Below, piece after piece: positions 28,855 through 37,686 of a stretch of DNA of 64,000 bases. The translations under genes were made by a program, and so were the position numbers. The notes beneath the pieces are model-generated. The model was not told where the DNA came from. It searched no databases and worked only from the letters and a program-made list of their open reading frames with translations. Source of the DNA: Steroidobacter denitrificans (lineage in GTDB: Bacteria; Pseudomonadota; Gammaproteobacteria; Steroidobacterales; Steroidobacteraceae); contig NZ_CP011971.1 of the NCBI RefSeq assembly GCF_001579945.1, forward strand, positions 2,912,030 to 2,976,029. Reading direction: 5' to 3'. Numbering within the stretch: the stretch's first letter is position 1; each line of letters begins with the position of its first letter.

Positions 28855-30576
28855 TCAGGCACCATCGCTCGGCTCCTGCGCTCCTCGACAGGGAGCCAGA
28901 ATATCCAGCGTTGAATCGTAGCTGATATTGCGCACTTCGAGCGCACCAAGCATCGTGTGGTAGATGTTATCGTGACTGAAAGATTTCGCAGCCTGTGATT
29001 TGACGCAATCCAATACTGTCCCGCTCCGCACCATGTAGGATGATGACAGCCACATCAACATCGGCACCTTCTTTTGGGTATCCGGTGCGAATGCGTATGG
29101 CAGGCCGTGTAAATACAACCCCTGCTCACCGAGCGACTCACCATGATCGGAGACATAAAGCAACATGCTGTCGACGCGATCCGACGCGCGGCGCAGTATC
29201 TCGATCGTACGAGCAAGCACGTGATCGGTATAGACAATCGTATTGTCGTATGCGTTCACGATTCCCGCCGCCGTACAGCGTTGCAGCTGATTCGAATGAC
29301 ACGCTGGCTTGAATTGCTCGAACTCCGGCGGATAACGCTCCGCGTATGCTGGCCCATGACTGCCGATCTGATGCAGTACGATCACCGTATCTCGGGTCAG
29401 CATGTCGATGCGCGCAGGAAGATCCTCCAGCATCTTCTCGTCGTAACAGTACGAATCGCGACACAACTGGCTGTCCTTGTGTCCGACGTAGTCGATTTGG
29501 GTAATACGGACACATACACCTTTGCAGCCGGCGTTATTGTCGCGCCACTCGACATCCAACCCTGCTTCATGCAGCGCATCCAGCACGTTCGTATAGCGCC
29601 ACGCCTCATCGACATCGAAGGCACGGCGCGACAGATGCGAGAACATGCAGGGCACGGAGATTGCCGTTGCCGTGCCGCACGACGTCGTATCAGGAAAGTA
29701 GATCAGCCCGGGCTGCGCAGATAGCTCGGGATTCGTCGGACGTGAATACCCGGCTAGCTGGAAGTTGGCAGCACGCGCCGTTTCCCCAACGACCATGACG
29801 AGTACGATCGGCCTTGCGTGTACGGGCGTGGTGCGCCGTGCTTGTCCGCTCACGTTGACCACGGAGCCTCCGCTACCTTTCGCGTGATCGAACCACACGC
29901 CGATCGCGCTGATAAGGGGCGCGGCAGGCATCAAAGTAAAGCGAATTGGTTTGTATTCGCGAAAAAATACTGCATAGCTGGCGGAGGCGGCAAACAGCGC
30001 GAGGGCGCACACGAGAAGGATTCCGGCGACGGCCACAGCCCGCATACGCAAACGCCTCGACCATTCGATTGATGGCAGCCGAACCGTCCACACGAGCAAC
30101 GCCGGAACGACACCGAGCACAGCGACCCGGGCCATCAGACCCGAAGATATGAGCCCTCTGGATTCGACAGAATTCGTTTCGAAGACGTTGCGCAGCATAT
30201 CTTTGTCCATGACGATTCCATACTTCATCGAAAAGTAGGAACTCAGGGCAGCGAGGATGAAAAGCGCGCTTGCGACGCCGACCATCAATCGGCGCGATGG
30301 AAGTAGCAGCAGCAACATGGCCTGTAGACACAAGACCAGCACGAGCAGGCTAACGAGGAAGCCTCCCGATGCGATATCTCCATGCCACATGGCATGCACG
30401 GTATCGATCCAGAAGCTGGTATTGTAGAACACGAGCCACAGCGCCGAGACGCAGAACGCGAATCGGACATCGGATCGACACGAGAACGTGACGGAGTATC
30501 GCGCCTTTAACGAAGTAGGCGTCCAGCTATCGAATCTGGAGTGGGACGAGTGCTTCTCAGAGCGGCTGATGTGCAT
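28855..30576 (-). CDS. eptA: Lipid A phosphoethanolamine transferase, EptA/MCR-type
   Basis: A 573-residue protein with five N-terminal helices (about residues 38-205) and a periplasmic sulfatase-like domain. The phosphoacceptor Thr is in VVGET (T266), the metal/catalytic residues lie in YVSDHGESLGE (D477, H478), and paired cysteines occur (TSCGTATAISVPC; NNAGCKGVC; CRDSYC) as in EptA. It transfers phosphoethanolamine to lipid A, a known route to reduced polymyxin binding. ATG 30576 starts closer to the first helix than ATG 30630. It heads a minus-strand unit with a sigma factor and a PAP2 phosphatase. It is a family member, not a recognised mcr allele. Confidence 0.88.
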   Translation of the reverse strand: MHISRSEKHSSHSRFDSWTPTSLKARYSVTFSCRSDVRFAFCVSALWLVFYNTSFWIDTVHAMWHGDIASGGFLVSLLVLVLCLQAMLLLLLPSRRLMVGVASALFILAALSSYFSMKYGIVMDKDMLRNVFETNSVESRGLISSGLMARVAVLGVVPALLVWTVRLPSIEWSRRLRMRAVAVAGILLVCALALFAASASYAVFFREYKPIRFTLMPAAPLISAIGVWFDHAKGSGGSVVNVSGQARRTTPVHARPIVLVMVVGETARAANFQLAGYSRPTNPELSAQPGLIYFPDTTSCGTATAISVPCMFSHLSRRAFDVDEAWRYTNVLDALHEAGLDVEWRDNNAGCKGVCVRITQIDYVGHKDSQLCRDSYCYDEKMLEDLPARIDMLTRDTVIVLHQIGSHGPAYAERYPPEFEQFKPACHSNQLQRCTAAGIVNAYDNTIVYTDHVLARTIEILRRASDRVDSMLLYVSDHGESLGEQGLYLHGLPYAFAPDTQKKVPMLMWLSSSYMVRSGTVLDCVKSQAAKSFSHDNIYHTMLGALEVRNISYDSTLDILAPCRGAQEPSDGA

Positions 30577-30896
30577 GCCGCGTTTGACGATGATGCGCTG
30601 CAGATCAATCGCGGAGCCACGTACTTTCACCCCGATTCAGGGTTTGACTTACGGACTCCGGTGGTCTCTAGTGCATCTGGTGCTTGGCCGCACGGGGCAA
30701 GATTCAGCTTCCCGAAACCGCAGCCATGCGCGCGCGCACCAGCGCAACCATACGATTGGTGACGCGTTACAAGGCGCTCGATGGCGGCTGGAATGTGCCT
30801 GCAAAGATATCACGAACAGTGAGTCCGGCCCAAGACCACGTTGCCATCGCACTCGCCACACGCTCGACGCCTTGATTCCACAAAAAGAAGATCGCC
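30577..30896. other. Divergent intergenic region
   Basis: About 320 bp between the eptA-like gene (minus) and cytochrome copy 2 (plus). It must hold promoters for both directions. I see no clear gene, hairpin terminator or repeat in it. Confidence 0.4.
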
Positions 30897-31364
30897 ATGC
30901 ACCCTCGCGGATTCTTCATCATCGCCTTGTCCGTAGCCTTGACGGCCTCCGCCGCGGGACTAGGTGCACAGTCCGTAGAAGCCGCAAAGCCAACGGCTCT
31001 TCGCATCGTGATGGAAAAGCTTGGCCGTGACATGCAAGCTGTCGCTGGCGCGATTTCCAAGGAGGACTGGGCACTGGTCGCCGAGTTGGCACCCGAGATC
31101 GCCAACCACGCGGAGCCGCTCATGTCGGAAAAGGTTCGCATTCTCGCCTGGCTTGGAGCCGATGCCGGAACGTTCCGAGCTTTCGATGGACAGGCGCATG
31201 ACGCTGCGACCTCGATGGGCGAGGCTGTAAAACGAAGCGATGGCCAAGCAGTCATCGCCGACTTCGCCAGAGTGCAGCAAAGCTGCCTGGCCTGCCATCA
31301 AGGCTTCCGCAAATCGTTCCAGGAGCACTTCTATATAAGGAGCACTGCTCGGCCCTCGAGCTGA
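30897..31364 (+). CDS. c'-type monohaem cytochrome, copy 2
   Basis: A 155-residue exported cytochrome with signal peptide FFIIALSVALTASAAGLGA and a C-terminal CLACH near 138-142. It is a close paralogue of the gene ending at 19254: long blocks such as GAQSVEAAKP and ISKEDW are identical and nucleotide identity is roughly 80% by eye. The P-type ATPase starts 9 bp after its stop, so they are likely co-transcribed. Cytochromes c' bind NO or CO or act in stress responses; the role here is unknown. Confidence 0.87.
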   Translation: MHPRGFFIIALSVALTASAAGLGAQSVEAAKPTALRIVMEKLGRDMQAVAGAISKEDWALVAELAPEIANHAEPLMSEKVRILAWLGADAGTFRAFDGQAHDAATSMGEAVKRSDGQAVIADFARVQQSCLACHQGFRKSFQEHFYIRSTARPSS

Positions 31365-31372
31365 TTCAGTCC

Positions 31373-33853
31373 ATGCAGCACCATATATCCTCGGAGCGGA
31401 TAGCCGGCCTCGACCCGGACGGACTGACAATCGCACAAGTCGTCGAACGACGGTCCCGCTATGGCACGAACGATATCGTCACGGCCGCCCCGAGCGGATG
31501 GCGCGAGGTGATGCGGGAGACGGTCCGCGACCCGATGATCTGGTTCCTGATCGGTACGGCGCTGATCTTTCTGTGGCTCGGCGATCTGCTGGAAGCAACG
31601 ATCCTTGCCGTTGCGTTGCTGCCGATCATCATCATGGACGGTTATCTGCACCGGCGCACGCAGGTGGCCACTGAAGGTCTATCGGACAGGCTGGCGCCGA
31701 CAGCTCGCGTACTGAGGGATGGCGCTTGGATGAAGCTCCCGGCAAGGGAGATTGTCGTCGGTGATACCGTTCTGGTCGAGGAGTCACAGCCGTTTCCGGC
31801 CGACGGAATCGTGCTCGCGGGCGAGAACCTGCAAGCAGAGGAGTCGGCGCTGACCGGTGAGGCGCTCCCGGTGCGCAAGCGTCCGCTGCCACAAGATACG
31901 CTCGCGGGGCTGGAAAGCGGCGCCGACGAAATCGCTGTCGATCACGAGGCATGGGGCGCAGCCGGCACCCGCCTGCTCACCGGAGAGGCGCACCTGCGGG
32001 TGGTGTTCACCGGTGCGGAAACCTTGTATGGAGCAATCGCCCATTCGGCGCATGCAGGATCACACGAACGGACCCCGCTGCAGCAGGCTCTCGGCTCGCT
32101 GGTCGCCACGCTGGTCGTCGCGGCGGTCGTCATATGTCTGGCGCTTGCCGCGACACGCTACTACCAAGGACACGGCGTGGTCGATGCGCTGGTAAGCGCG
32201 GTGACATTGGCCGTGGCGGCGCTCCCCGAGGAATTTCCGGTGGTCTATGCATTCTTTCTGGGTGTGGGCGTTCACCGGCTCGCTCGACATCAGGCACTGG
32301 TACGTCGTGCTGTCGTGGTAGAGAACATCGGCCGTGTGAGCTGCATCTGCTCCGACAAGACCGGCACGCTCACAGAGGGCCGGCTGCGCTTGGAACATCT
32401 TCTACCGTCCAGTTCATTCACCAAGCATGAACTGCTGCTCGCTGCAGCCCGTGCTTCCCGACCGGCCAGTGTCGATCCCATGGACCGGGAAGTGCTCGCC
32501 CGTCTCGCGGACGTGAGCCTGGGCGCAGAACGCATAGCGACCTTCCCGTTCACTGAAGATCGCCGCCGAGAGGTCGGCATCGTGCGAGACGCGACCGGTG
32601 ATCTACACGCTTTCATCAAAGGCGCTCCGGAAACCATTCTCGTGATGACGGATCTCTCGACCGGAGAACGCGAGGAATGGCAACGAACGACCCTCGAGTT
32701 CGCCTCGACCGGTCATAAAGTGATCGCGGTAGCGAGTCGCCCGCTGCCGCACTGGGCCGGCGGTGAACCGGACCGCGGGTACACTTTTCTCGGATTGCTC
32801 GTTTTCGAGGACCCCCTTCGACCGAGTGCTGCAGAAGCGGTACGCAAAGCAGTGGCGGCCGGAATCCGCGTCATCATGGTCACCGGAGACCATCCCGCCA
32901 CCGCGCAGGCGATTGCCGCGAAAGCAGGTATCGGCGCTGCGCCACCGCGTGTAATCGAGGGAACGGACCTCGTCGAGCGCCTGCGCCGAAAGGATCCGGA
33001 TTGCTTGCAGGATGTGGACGTCGTCGCTCGTAGCGCCCCCAGTCAGAAACTCGATCTCGTGCGCGCTCTGCAAGCATCCGGCGAGATCGTCGCCGTGACG
33101 GGCGACGGCGTGAACGACGTGCCCGCCCTGCAGGGCGCCGATATTGGCATCGCCATGGGCGAACGCGGCACACGCAGCGCACGCGAAGTCGCCTCCATCG
33201 TGCTGCTCGACGACAACTTTCGCACCATCATTCGCGCCATTGCCGAAGGGCGGCAATTGTTCGAAAATTTGAAATTCAGCTTCGCCTACCTGCTGATGGT
33301 GCACATCCCCTTGGTGCTCACCGCAGCATTCATCCCGTTTGCCGGATTCGCACTGGTGTATCTCCCGGTACACATCGTCTGGCTGGAGTTGATCATTCAC
33401 CCCACCGCGCTGCTGGTTTTTCAGCAGTTGCCCTCATCGGACGAGCTGCACAACGTACACAACACTAAACGTCCGCGATTCTTCGACACCACCGAATGGG
33501 TGCTCATCGGCCTGGCAGGTTTGGTCGTCACTCTCGCGGTCACTTTAGGGTACGTCCGCAGCCTCGGAGCGATGCAGGACGTGGAGCACGCCCGTGGCAT
33601 GGCCATGGTGACACTGGTCGTGGCCAGCGCAGCCATCACCGCAGGTTTGAGTGGACTGCGCACGCGCACGGCCACCATCAGCGTCGTGGCAGCCATCGCA
33701 TCCGCCGCTGTACTGGTGCAGCATCCGGTACTCGCCGAGCTGGTGCACCTGAGTCCGCTGCATGCGGACGACTGGATGCTCGCGACCGTGGCCGGGCTGC
33801 TCCCAGGCGCGATCGCGGCGCTGCTGCCCCTGCGCCGCCGCTTGCGGAAATGA
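31373..33853 (+). CDS. P2-type cation-transporting ATPase
   Basis: An 826-residue HAD P-type ATPase: actuator loop TGE at 161-163, phosphorylation motif DKTGT at 328-332, nucleotide-domain KGAPE, hinge TGDGVND and about ten helices. The M4 ion motif is PEEFP (285-289) instead of the PEGLP of Ca2+ pumps. Overall it groups with PMR1/SERCA-like pumps, but the changed ion site leaves the cation (Ca2+, Mn2+, H+ or other) open. It follows a cytochrome gene closely. Confidence 0.9.
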   Translation: MQHHISSERIAGLDPDGLTIAQVVERRSRYGTNDIVTAAPSGWREVMRETVRDPMIWFLIGTALIFLWLGDLLEATILAVALLPIIIMDGYLHRRTQVATEGLSDRLAPTARVLRDGAWMKLPAREIVVGDTVLVEESQPFPADGIVLAGENLQAEESALTGEALPVRKRPLPQDTLAGLESGADEIAVDHEAWGAAGTRLLTGEAHLRVVFTGAETLYGAIAHSAHAGSHERTPLQQALGSLVATLVVAAVVICLALAATRYYQGHGVVDALVSAVTLAVAALPEEFPVVYAFFLGVGVHRLARHQALVRRAVVVENIGRVSCICSDKTGTLTEGRLRLEHLLPSSSFTKHELLLAAARASRPASVDPMDREVLARLADVSLGAERIATFPFTEDRRREVGIVRDATGDLHAFIKGAPETILVMTDLSTGEREEWQRTTLEFASTGHKVIAVASRPLPHWAGGEPDRGYTFLGLLVFEDPLRPSAAEAVRKAVAAGIRVIMVTGDHPATAQAIAAKAGIGAAPPRVIEGTDLVERLRRKDPDCLQDVDVVARSAPSQKLDLVRALQASGEIVAVTGDGVNDVPALQGADIGIAMGERGTRSAREVASIVLLDDNFRTIIRAIAEGRQLFENLKFSFAYLLMVHIPLVLTAAFIPFAGFALVYLPVHIVWLELIIHPTALLVFQQLPSSDELHNVHNTKRPRFFDTTEWVLIGLAGLVVTLAVTLGYVRSLGAMQDVEHARGMAMVTLVVASAAITAGLSGLRTRTATISVVAAIASAAVLVQHPVLAELVHLSPLHADDWMLATVAGLLPGAIAALLPLRRRLRK

Positions 33854-34236
33854 TCAGGTGCTCGGATTGCCTGCCCGCAGGATCACGCCGCGCTCCTTTG
33901 CCCGTTTCTGCATGGCGCCGGCGACGGGTACGCCGCGATCGGGACGAATGGTGCGCGCTTCGCTGCCGTTCTCGCATTGGGCCGCTCACAGTCCAACACG
34001 CGGTAGGCTTCCCGCACTGAGTCAGCGCGCCTCTGAAATCGTAGCTGGAAGCATTCTCATTACTTCCGGATTTATGATTACGGCACATCGAGATCTGGAA
34101 CGAAGAGCGCGGGAGACTCTGGTATTCCCTCTTCGATCATTCTAAACTTTTGGATGCGGCCCAAGCTTTTAACGGCGACCATCGCCGCCATCTACAAGAA
34201 TCCCAGCAAAATCGTTCCGCACCTCAAAGAGCCCCA
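33854..34236. other. Intergenic region without a clear gene
   Basis: 383 bp. The minus strand from about 33985 to 33854 reads SEARTIRPDRGVPVAGAMQK then RAKERGVILRAGNPST and stop, which looks protein-like and may be the tail of a lost gene, but it has no start and I cannot name it. The promoter for the cytochrome-porin gene should lie near the right end. Confidence 0.35.
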
Positions 34237-35520
34237 ATGAGAAGCATTCACACCTCGTGGATCTGTGCTCTCGCCTTCACAAGCTGGATCGTGCCCACGA
34301 TATCGCAGGCGATGCCGGCACTCGCGCGGCAATACAACGTAAGCTGCGTTGCCTGCCACGATGCGTTTCCACGGTTGAATGCGTTCGGGGAGTCGTTTGT
34401 AGCGAATAATTTTCGAATGCCGAATTGGCGACAGACCATGATGGATCTGGGCGACGAGCGGCTGGCGCTGCCCAAGTCCTTGCCGCTTGCCATTCGTGCG
34501 CAGGCCTTCGCGCAAGGCCGTGAGGGAAAAGATATCGATCCGGCGACCGGTCCGACCGGTAACGCCTCGAGCTTCGACTTTCAGGCTCCCTACCTCATCA
34601 AGCTGCTGTCGAGCGCGCCGCTCTCCGAACACATCACGTTCTACTTCTACGCAATCTTCGCGGAGAAGGGCGGTAACGGCGAAACGCTCATCGAAGATGC
34701 GTGGTTTCGCCACGACGACGTGCTCGGCTCAGGTGTGGGCGCACAGCTCGGACAGTTCCAAATATCGGACTTGATGTTTCCGCGCGAGGTTCGCCTCACC
34801 TTCCAGGACTTCTATGCCTATCGGGCTGCGGGCATCACCTACGACCGCGGCCTGATCCTCGATCGAGGCTTGGGTCCGCTCGAGATAGCCATCGGGGCCG
34901 TGAACGGCAATGGCATCACCCAGAACTTTGCCATCGATAGTCCAGGCTATCGCCGGCCCGACCAGATGTTCGACAACGACTCGCGCAAGAGCCTGTTTGG
35001 GCGTGTCGGTTTCACTGCGGGCGGAGTGAATGTCGGAATTTTCGGCCTCGCCGGACAACAGAAGAGTGCGGCGGGCTTCGCAGGTACCGTGACCGGCAAC
35101 CGCGACACGGACAAGCGCATCCTCGGGCTCGATCTCTCCGGCAGTCTCACACCGAGAACTCACTGGTTCGCGCAAGGTATATGGAACGAGTGGCGCGACT
35201 TCCTCGATGCCGAGCCACAACGCGATTTCGACTGGTTCGGCGGCTTCGTCGGCGTGGACCATGTCCACAGCGACCGTTGGACCTTCTCTCTGCTCTACAA
35301 CTATGCCGAGGCGGATGATTTCCGCGGCACCGGCACGGTATTCGAGGGTATCAAGATCAACTCGCTCTCGTTAGCCTCCTCGTATTACTTCATGCGCAAT
35401 CTCAAGGGTGTCATCGAAGTGAACGCCGACCTGCTCAGCAAGGATCCCGCGGGCCCGCCGTACGTGGGTCACCAGACCCGGGAGCACTACCTGTTGATCG
35501 GATTCGATGCGGCCTATTGA
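34237..35520 (+). CDS. Cyc2-like fused monohaem cytochrome-porin
   Basis: A 427-residue outer-membrane protein. After a signal peptide ending near residue 25 comes PALARQYNVSCVACHDAFPR then LNAFGESF, with the haem site CVACH at 37-41. This is the N-terminal pattern of Cyc2-type proteins ('FARQTGxxCxACHxxxxPxLNxFG'). The remaining 370 residues alternate like a porin barrel and end in LIGFDAAY. In iron oxidisers Cyc2 moves electrons across the outer membrane; similar fusions exist in bacteria not known to oxidise iron. ATG 34237 is the last start before the signal peptide. Confidence 0.72.
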   Translation: MRSIHTSWICALAFTSWIVPTISQAMPALARQYNVSCVACHDAFPRLNAFGESFVANNFRMPNWRQTMMDLGDERLALPKSLPLAIRAQAFAQGREGKDIDPATGPTGNASSFDFQAPYLIKLLSSAPLSEHITFYFYAIFAEKGGNGETLIEDAWFRHDDVLGSGVGAQLGQFQISDLMFPREVRLTFQDFYAYRAAGITYDRGLILDRGLGPLEIAIGAVNGNGITQNFAIDSPGYRRPDQMFDNDSRKSLFGRVGFTAGGVNVGIFGLAGQQKSAAGFAGTVTGNRDTDKRILGLDLSGSLTPRTHWFAQGIWNEWRDFLDAEPQRDFDWFGGFVGVDHVHSDRWTFSLLYNYAEADDFRGTGTVFEGIKINSLSLASSYYFMRNLKGVIEVNADLLSKDPAGPPYVGHQTREHYLLIGFDAAY

Positions 35521-35648
35521 GCGGACGGCGCGAAGGAACGGTACTTCCGTCCGTCCGGTATTCAAGCGCAAGAATCCTTGCTCCGAAGCGATTGATCTTT
35601 GCGGCATCACCCGTCTAACGCCAGTACCTGGATCTATGACGGTCGAGA

Positions 35649-36149
35649 ATGCCCAATACTGTTGAAGTCGGCCACGCCCGAAGTGGGAAGGCTCTGATCC
35701 ACAAGCTCCTGCTGACCATCATGCTGGCTGCCGCCTGCGCCGGACTGGCTCGCGCCGAAGACGCCAAGGACCCTCCTCCATGGCTCGATGCGGATCGCGG
35801 CAAAGTGGTCCTGCTGGACTTCTGGGCGTCCTGGTGCACCCCCTGTCGCCAGTCCTTCCCGTGGATGGCGGAGCTGCAGCATCGCTATGGCCCCGAAGGC
35901 CTGCTGATCGTTGCCGTCAATCTCGACCGCGAGCGCCCGCAAGCCGAGCGGTTCCTGGCGCAAACGCCGGCGGGCTTTCGCGTCGAGTACGACCCCGAAG
36001 GCGAGCTCGCCACCCAATTCGACGTCACCGGCATGCCCATGAGCTTTCTTATCGACCGCCACGGCAGAGTACGCGCGCGCCACACCGGCTTTCGCGAAGC
36101 GCAGCGTGCCGAGCGCGAGGCACAAATCCGAACGCTCCTCCAGGAGTAA
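35649..36149 (+). CDS. TlpA-like periplasmic thioredoxin
   Basis: A 166-residue protein: signal/anchor (LLTIMLAAACAGLARA), a thioredoxin fold with active site WCTPC (Cys63, Cys66), cis-Pro in VTGMPMSFLID, and a PWLDADRGKVVLLDFWASW entry. It reduces disulfides in the periplasm. It is 3 bp upstream of a Cys-tailed DUF4266 lipoprotein and starts a four-gene set with DUF3570 and ApbE, so it may keep those cysteines reduced. Confidence 0.88.
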   Translation: MPNTVEVGHARSGKALIHKLLLTIMLAAACAGLARAEDAKDPPPWLDADRGKVVLLDFWASWCTPCRQSFPWMAELQHRYGPEGLLIVAVNLDRERPQAERFLAQTPAGFRVEYDPEGELATQFDVTGMPMSFLIDRHGRVRARHTGFREAQRAEREAQIRTLLQE

Positions 36150-36152
36150 TCA

Positions 36153-36377
36153 ATGCAAACGCCACTGAGCAGGCTCCCGCAGCTCGTTACATGCACGTTG
36201 CTCGTAGCCGCGCTCGCCGGCTGCACACTCGTCAAGCCCTGGGAACGAGACCTGCACGCCCGCCCGGACATGCAGCCGGACAGTCTAGACATCGCCATCG
36301 ACGAGCACATCTATTTCAGCAAGGAAGCCTCGAGCGGCGGCCGCGGCTTCGGCGGCGGAGGTTGCGGATGCAACTGA
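36153..36377 (+). CDS. DUF4266 lipoprotein with Gly/Cys tail
   Basis: A 74-residue lipoprotein: signal peptide with lipobox LAGC (Cys24), VKPWERDLHARPDM, a conserved HIYFSKEA segment and the end GGGGCGCN. These define DUF4266, nearly always found with DUF3570 and often ApbE and a thioredoxin. The function is unknown; two terminal Cys could bind metal or form a disulfide. It overlaps the DUF3570 gene by 10 bp. Confidence 0.87.
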   Translation: MQTPLSRLPQLVTCTLLVAALAGCTLVKPWERDLHARPDMQPDSLDIAIDEHIYFSKEASSGGRGFGGGGCGCN

Positions 36378-37666
36378 AGAACAATGTACGATCGATCGGC
36401 AACGCCCTCGCCTCGGCCACGTGCGGACTTCTGGGCGCCCTGCCCGCCGGTAGAGTGCTCGCCGAGGAAGCTCCGAAGTGGCAGGTCGATTCGGCTCTGC
36501 TCTACTACTCGGAAGACGATGATCGGGTGCGCGACATCAGCTTGAAGGCAGCGATTCGGCGCGCGTTCGACGAAGACCGCTCGCTCGACATTGGCCTGTC
36601 CGTGGACACGCTCACCGGCGCTTCGCCATCCGGTGCGGTACCGACGGATGCCGTACAGACCTTCACGCGACCCTCCGGTAACGGCAGCTATCAGATCGCG
36701 CCCGGAGAACTGCCGCTCGACGATACTTTCAAGGACACGCGCGTCGCGCTGTCGGCGACCTGGTCGCAGCCCTTGGGTGAACGCTCCCGCATCGCGCTCG
36801 GCGTGAACGGCTCAAACGAGTACGACTACCTGCACCTCGGCGCGGACGTGCGCTTGGAACGCGACTTCAATCAGCGCAACACGACGCTGTTCATCGGCGC
36901 GGCCTACGGCAACGAGAGCATCGATCCGGTCGGCGGTACGCCCGTACCGTTCGCTCCCATGCGCGGCACCGACGACCCGGCGAGTAAGCGCGGCACGGAT
37001 TCAAAGACCGTCGTAGACGGTTTGATCGGCCTTACACAGATTCTGAGCCGCCGCGCATTGCTTTCGTTGAGCTACTCGTACAGCCTGTCCGACGGTTATC
37101 TCACCGATCCGTACAAGGTGCTGTCCGTTCTCGACCCCGGCACCGGGCGCACAATCGCAGGTCCGTCAGGCAGCGACCTAGGCCTGTACCTGTACGAGAG
37201 ACGGCCGGACTCGCGCACCAAGCAGAGCCTGTATACGGAGTGGCGTTACGCTCTGGATCGCGACTCGGCACGCGTAGGCTATCGCCTCATGGACGACGAC
37301 TGGGGTGTGACTTCCAGTACGCTCGAAGCCGCCTACCGCTGGAACCGGTCGCCTTATGACTACCTCGAACCACGGGTTCGCTACTACACGCAATCCGCGG
37401 CGGATTTCTACCGGACATATCTGCTTGACAGCCAGCCCCTGCCACAATACGCATCCGCGGACTACCGCTTGGCGGATCTTGACGCGCTCACCGTCGGACT
37501 CAAGTACGGGCGCAGGGCGGCCTTCGGCGAGTACTCGTTACGGCTCGAGTACTATCGCCAGACTGCGGACGCGCACGAGCCAGGCTTCGGCGTCCTTACC
37601 GGCTACGAACTGGTGCCACCGCTGACCGCTATCATGGTGCAGTTCGGCTACAAGTTCGGTTTCTGA
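36368..37666 (+). CDS. DUF3570 outer-membrane protein
   Basis: A 432-residue barrel protein: signal peptide to about residue 32 (ALPAGRVLAEEAPKW), then DSALLYYSEDDDRVRDIS and alternating strands, ending in QFGYKFGF. A conserved segment SVDTLTGASPSGAVP (D80-S86) resembles the D-x-x-[ST]-G-A-[ST] site that ApbE flavinylates in NqrB/NqrC-type proteins. The apbE gene is 20 bp downstream. No function is established for DUF3570; a covalent-flavin role is my inference. Confidence 0.85.
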   Translation: MQLKNNVRSIGNALASATCGLLGALPAGRVLAEEAPKWQVDSALLYYSEDDDRVRDISLKAAIRRAFDEDRSLDIGLSVDTLTGASPSGAVPTDAVQTFTRPSGNGSYQIAPGELPLDDTFKDTRVALSATWSQPLGERSRIALGVNGSNEYDYLHLGADVRLERDFNQRNTTLFIGAAYGNESIDPVGGTPVPFAPMRGTDDPASKRGTDSKTVVDGLIGLTQILSRRALLSLSYSYSLSDGYLTDPYKVLSVLDPGTGRTIAGPSGSDLGLYLYERRPDSRTKQSLYTEWRYALDRDSARVGYRLMDDDWGVTSSTLEAAYRWNRSPYDYLEPRVRYYTQSAADFYRTYLLDSQPLPQYASADYRLADLDALTVGLKYGRRAAFGEYSLRLEYYRQTADAHEPGFGVLTGYELVPPLTAIMVQFGYKFGF

Positions 37667-37686
37667 CGACTCGACGCCGCGAAATC

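Noticed and set aside
28855-30576. Calling the phosphoethanolamine transferase an mcr resistance gene
   Set aside because: It has the family motifs, but chromosomal EptA-type enzymes share them; no specific mcr allele is recognised and resistance is not shown.
33854-33985. A minus-strand gene ending GVILRAGNPST
   Set aside because: Protein-like but without start or identifiable family and only about 45 codons; recorded only as a note in the gap entry.
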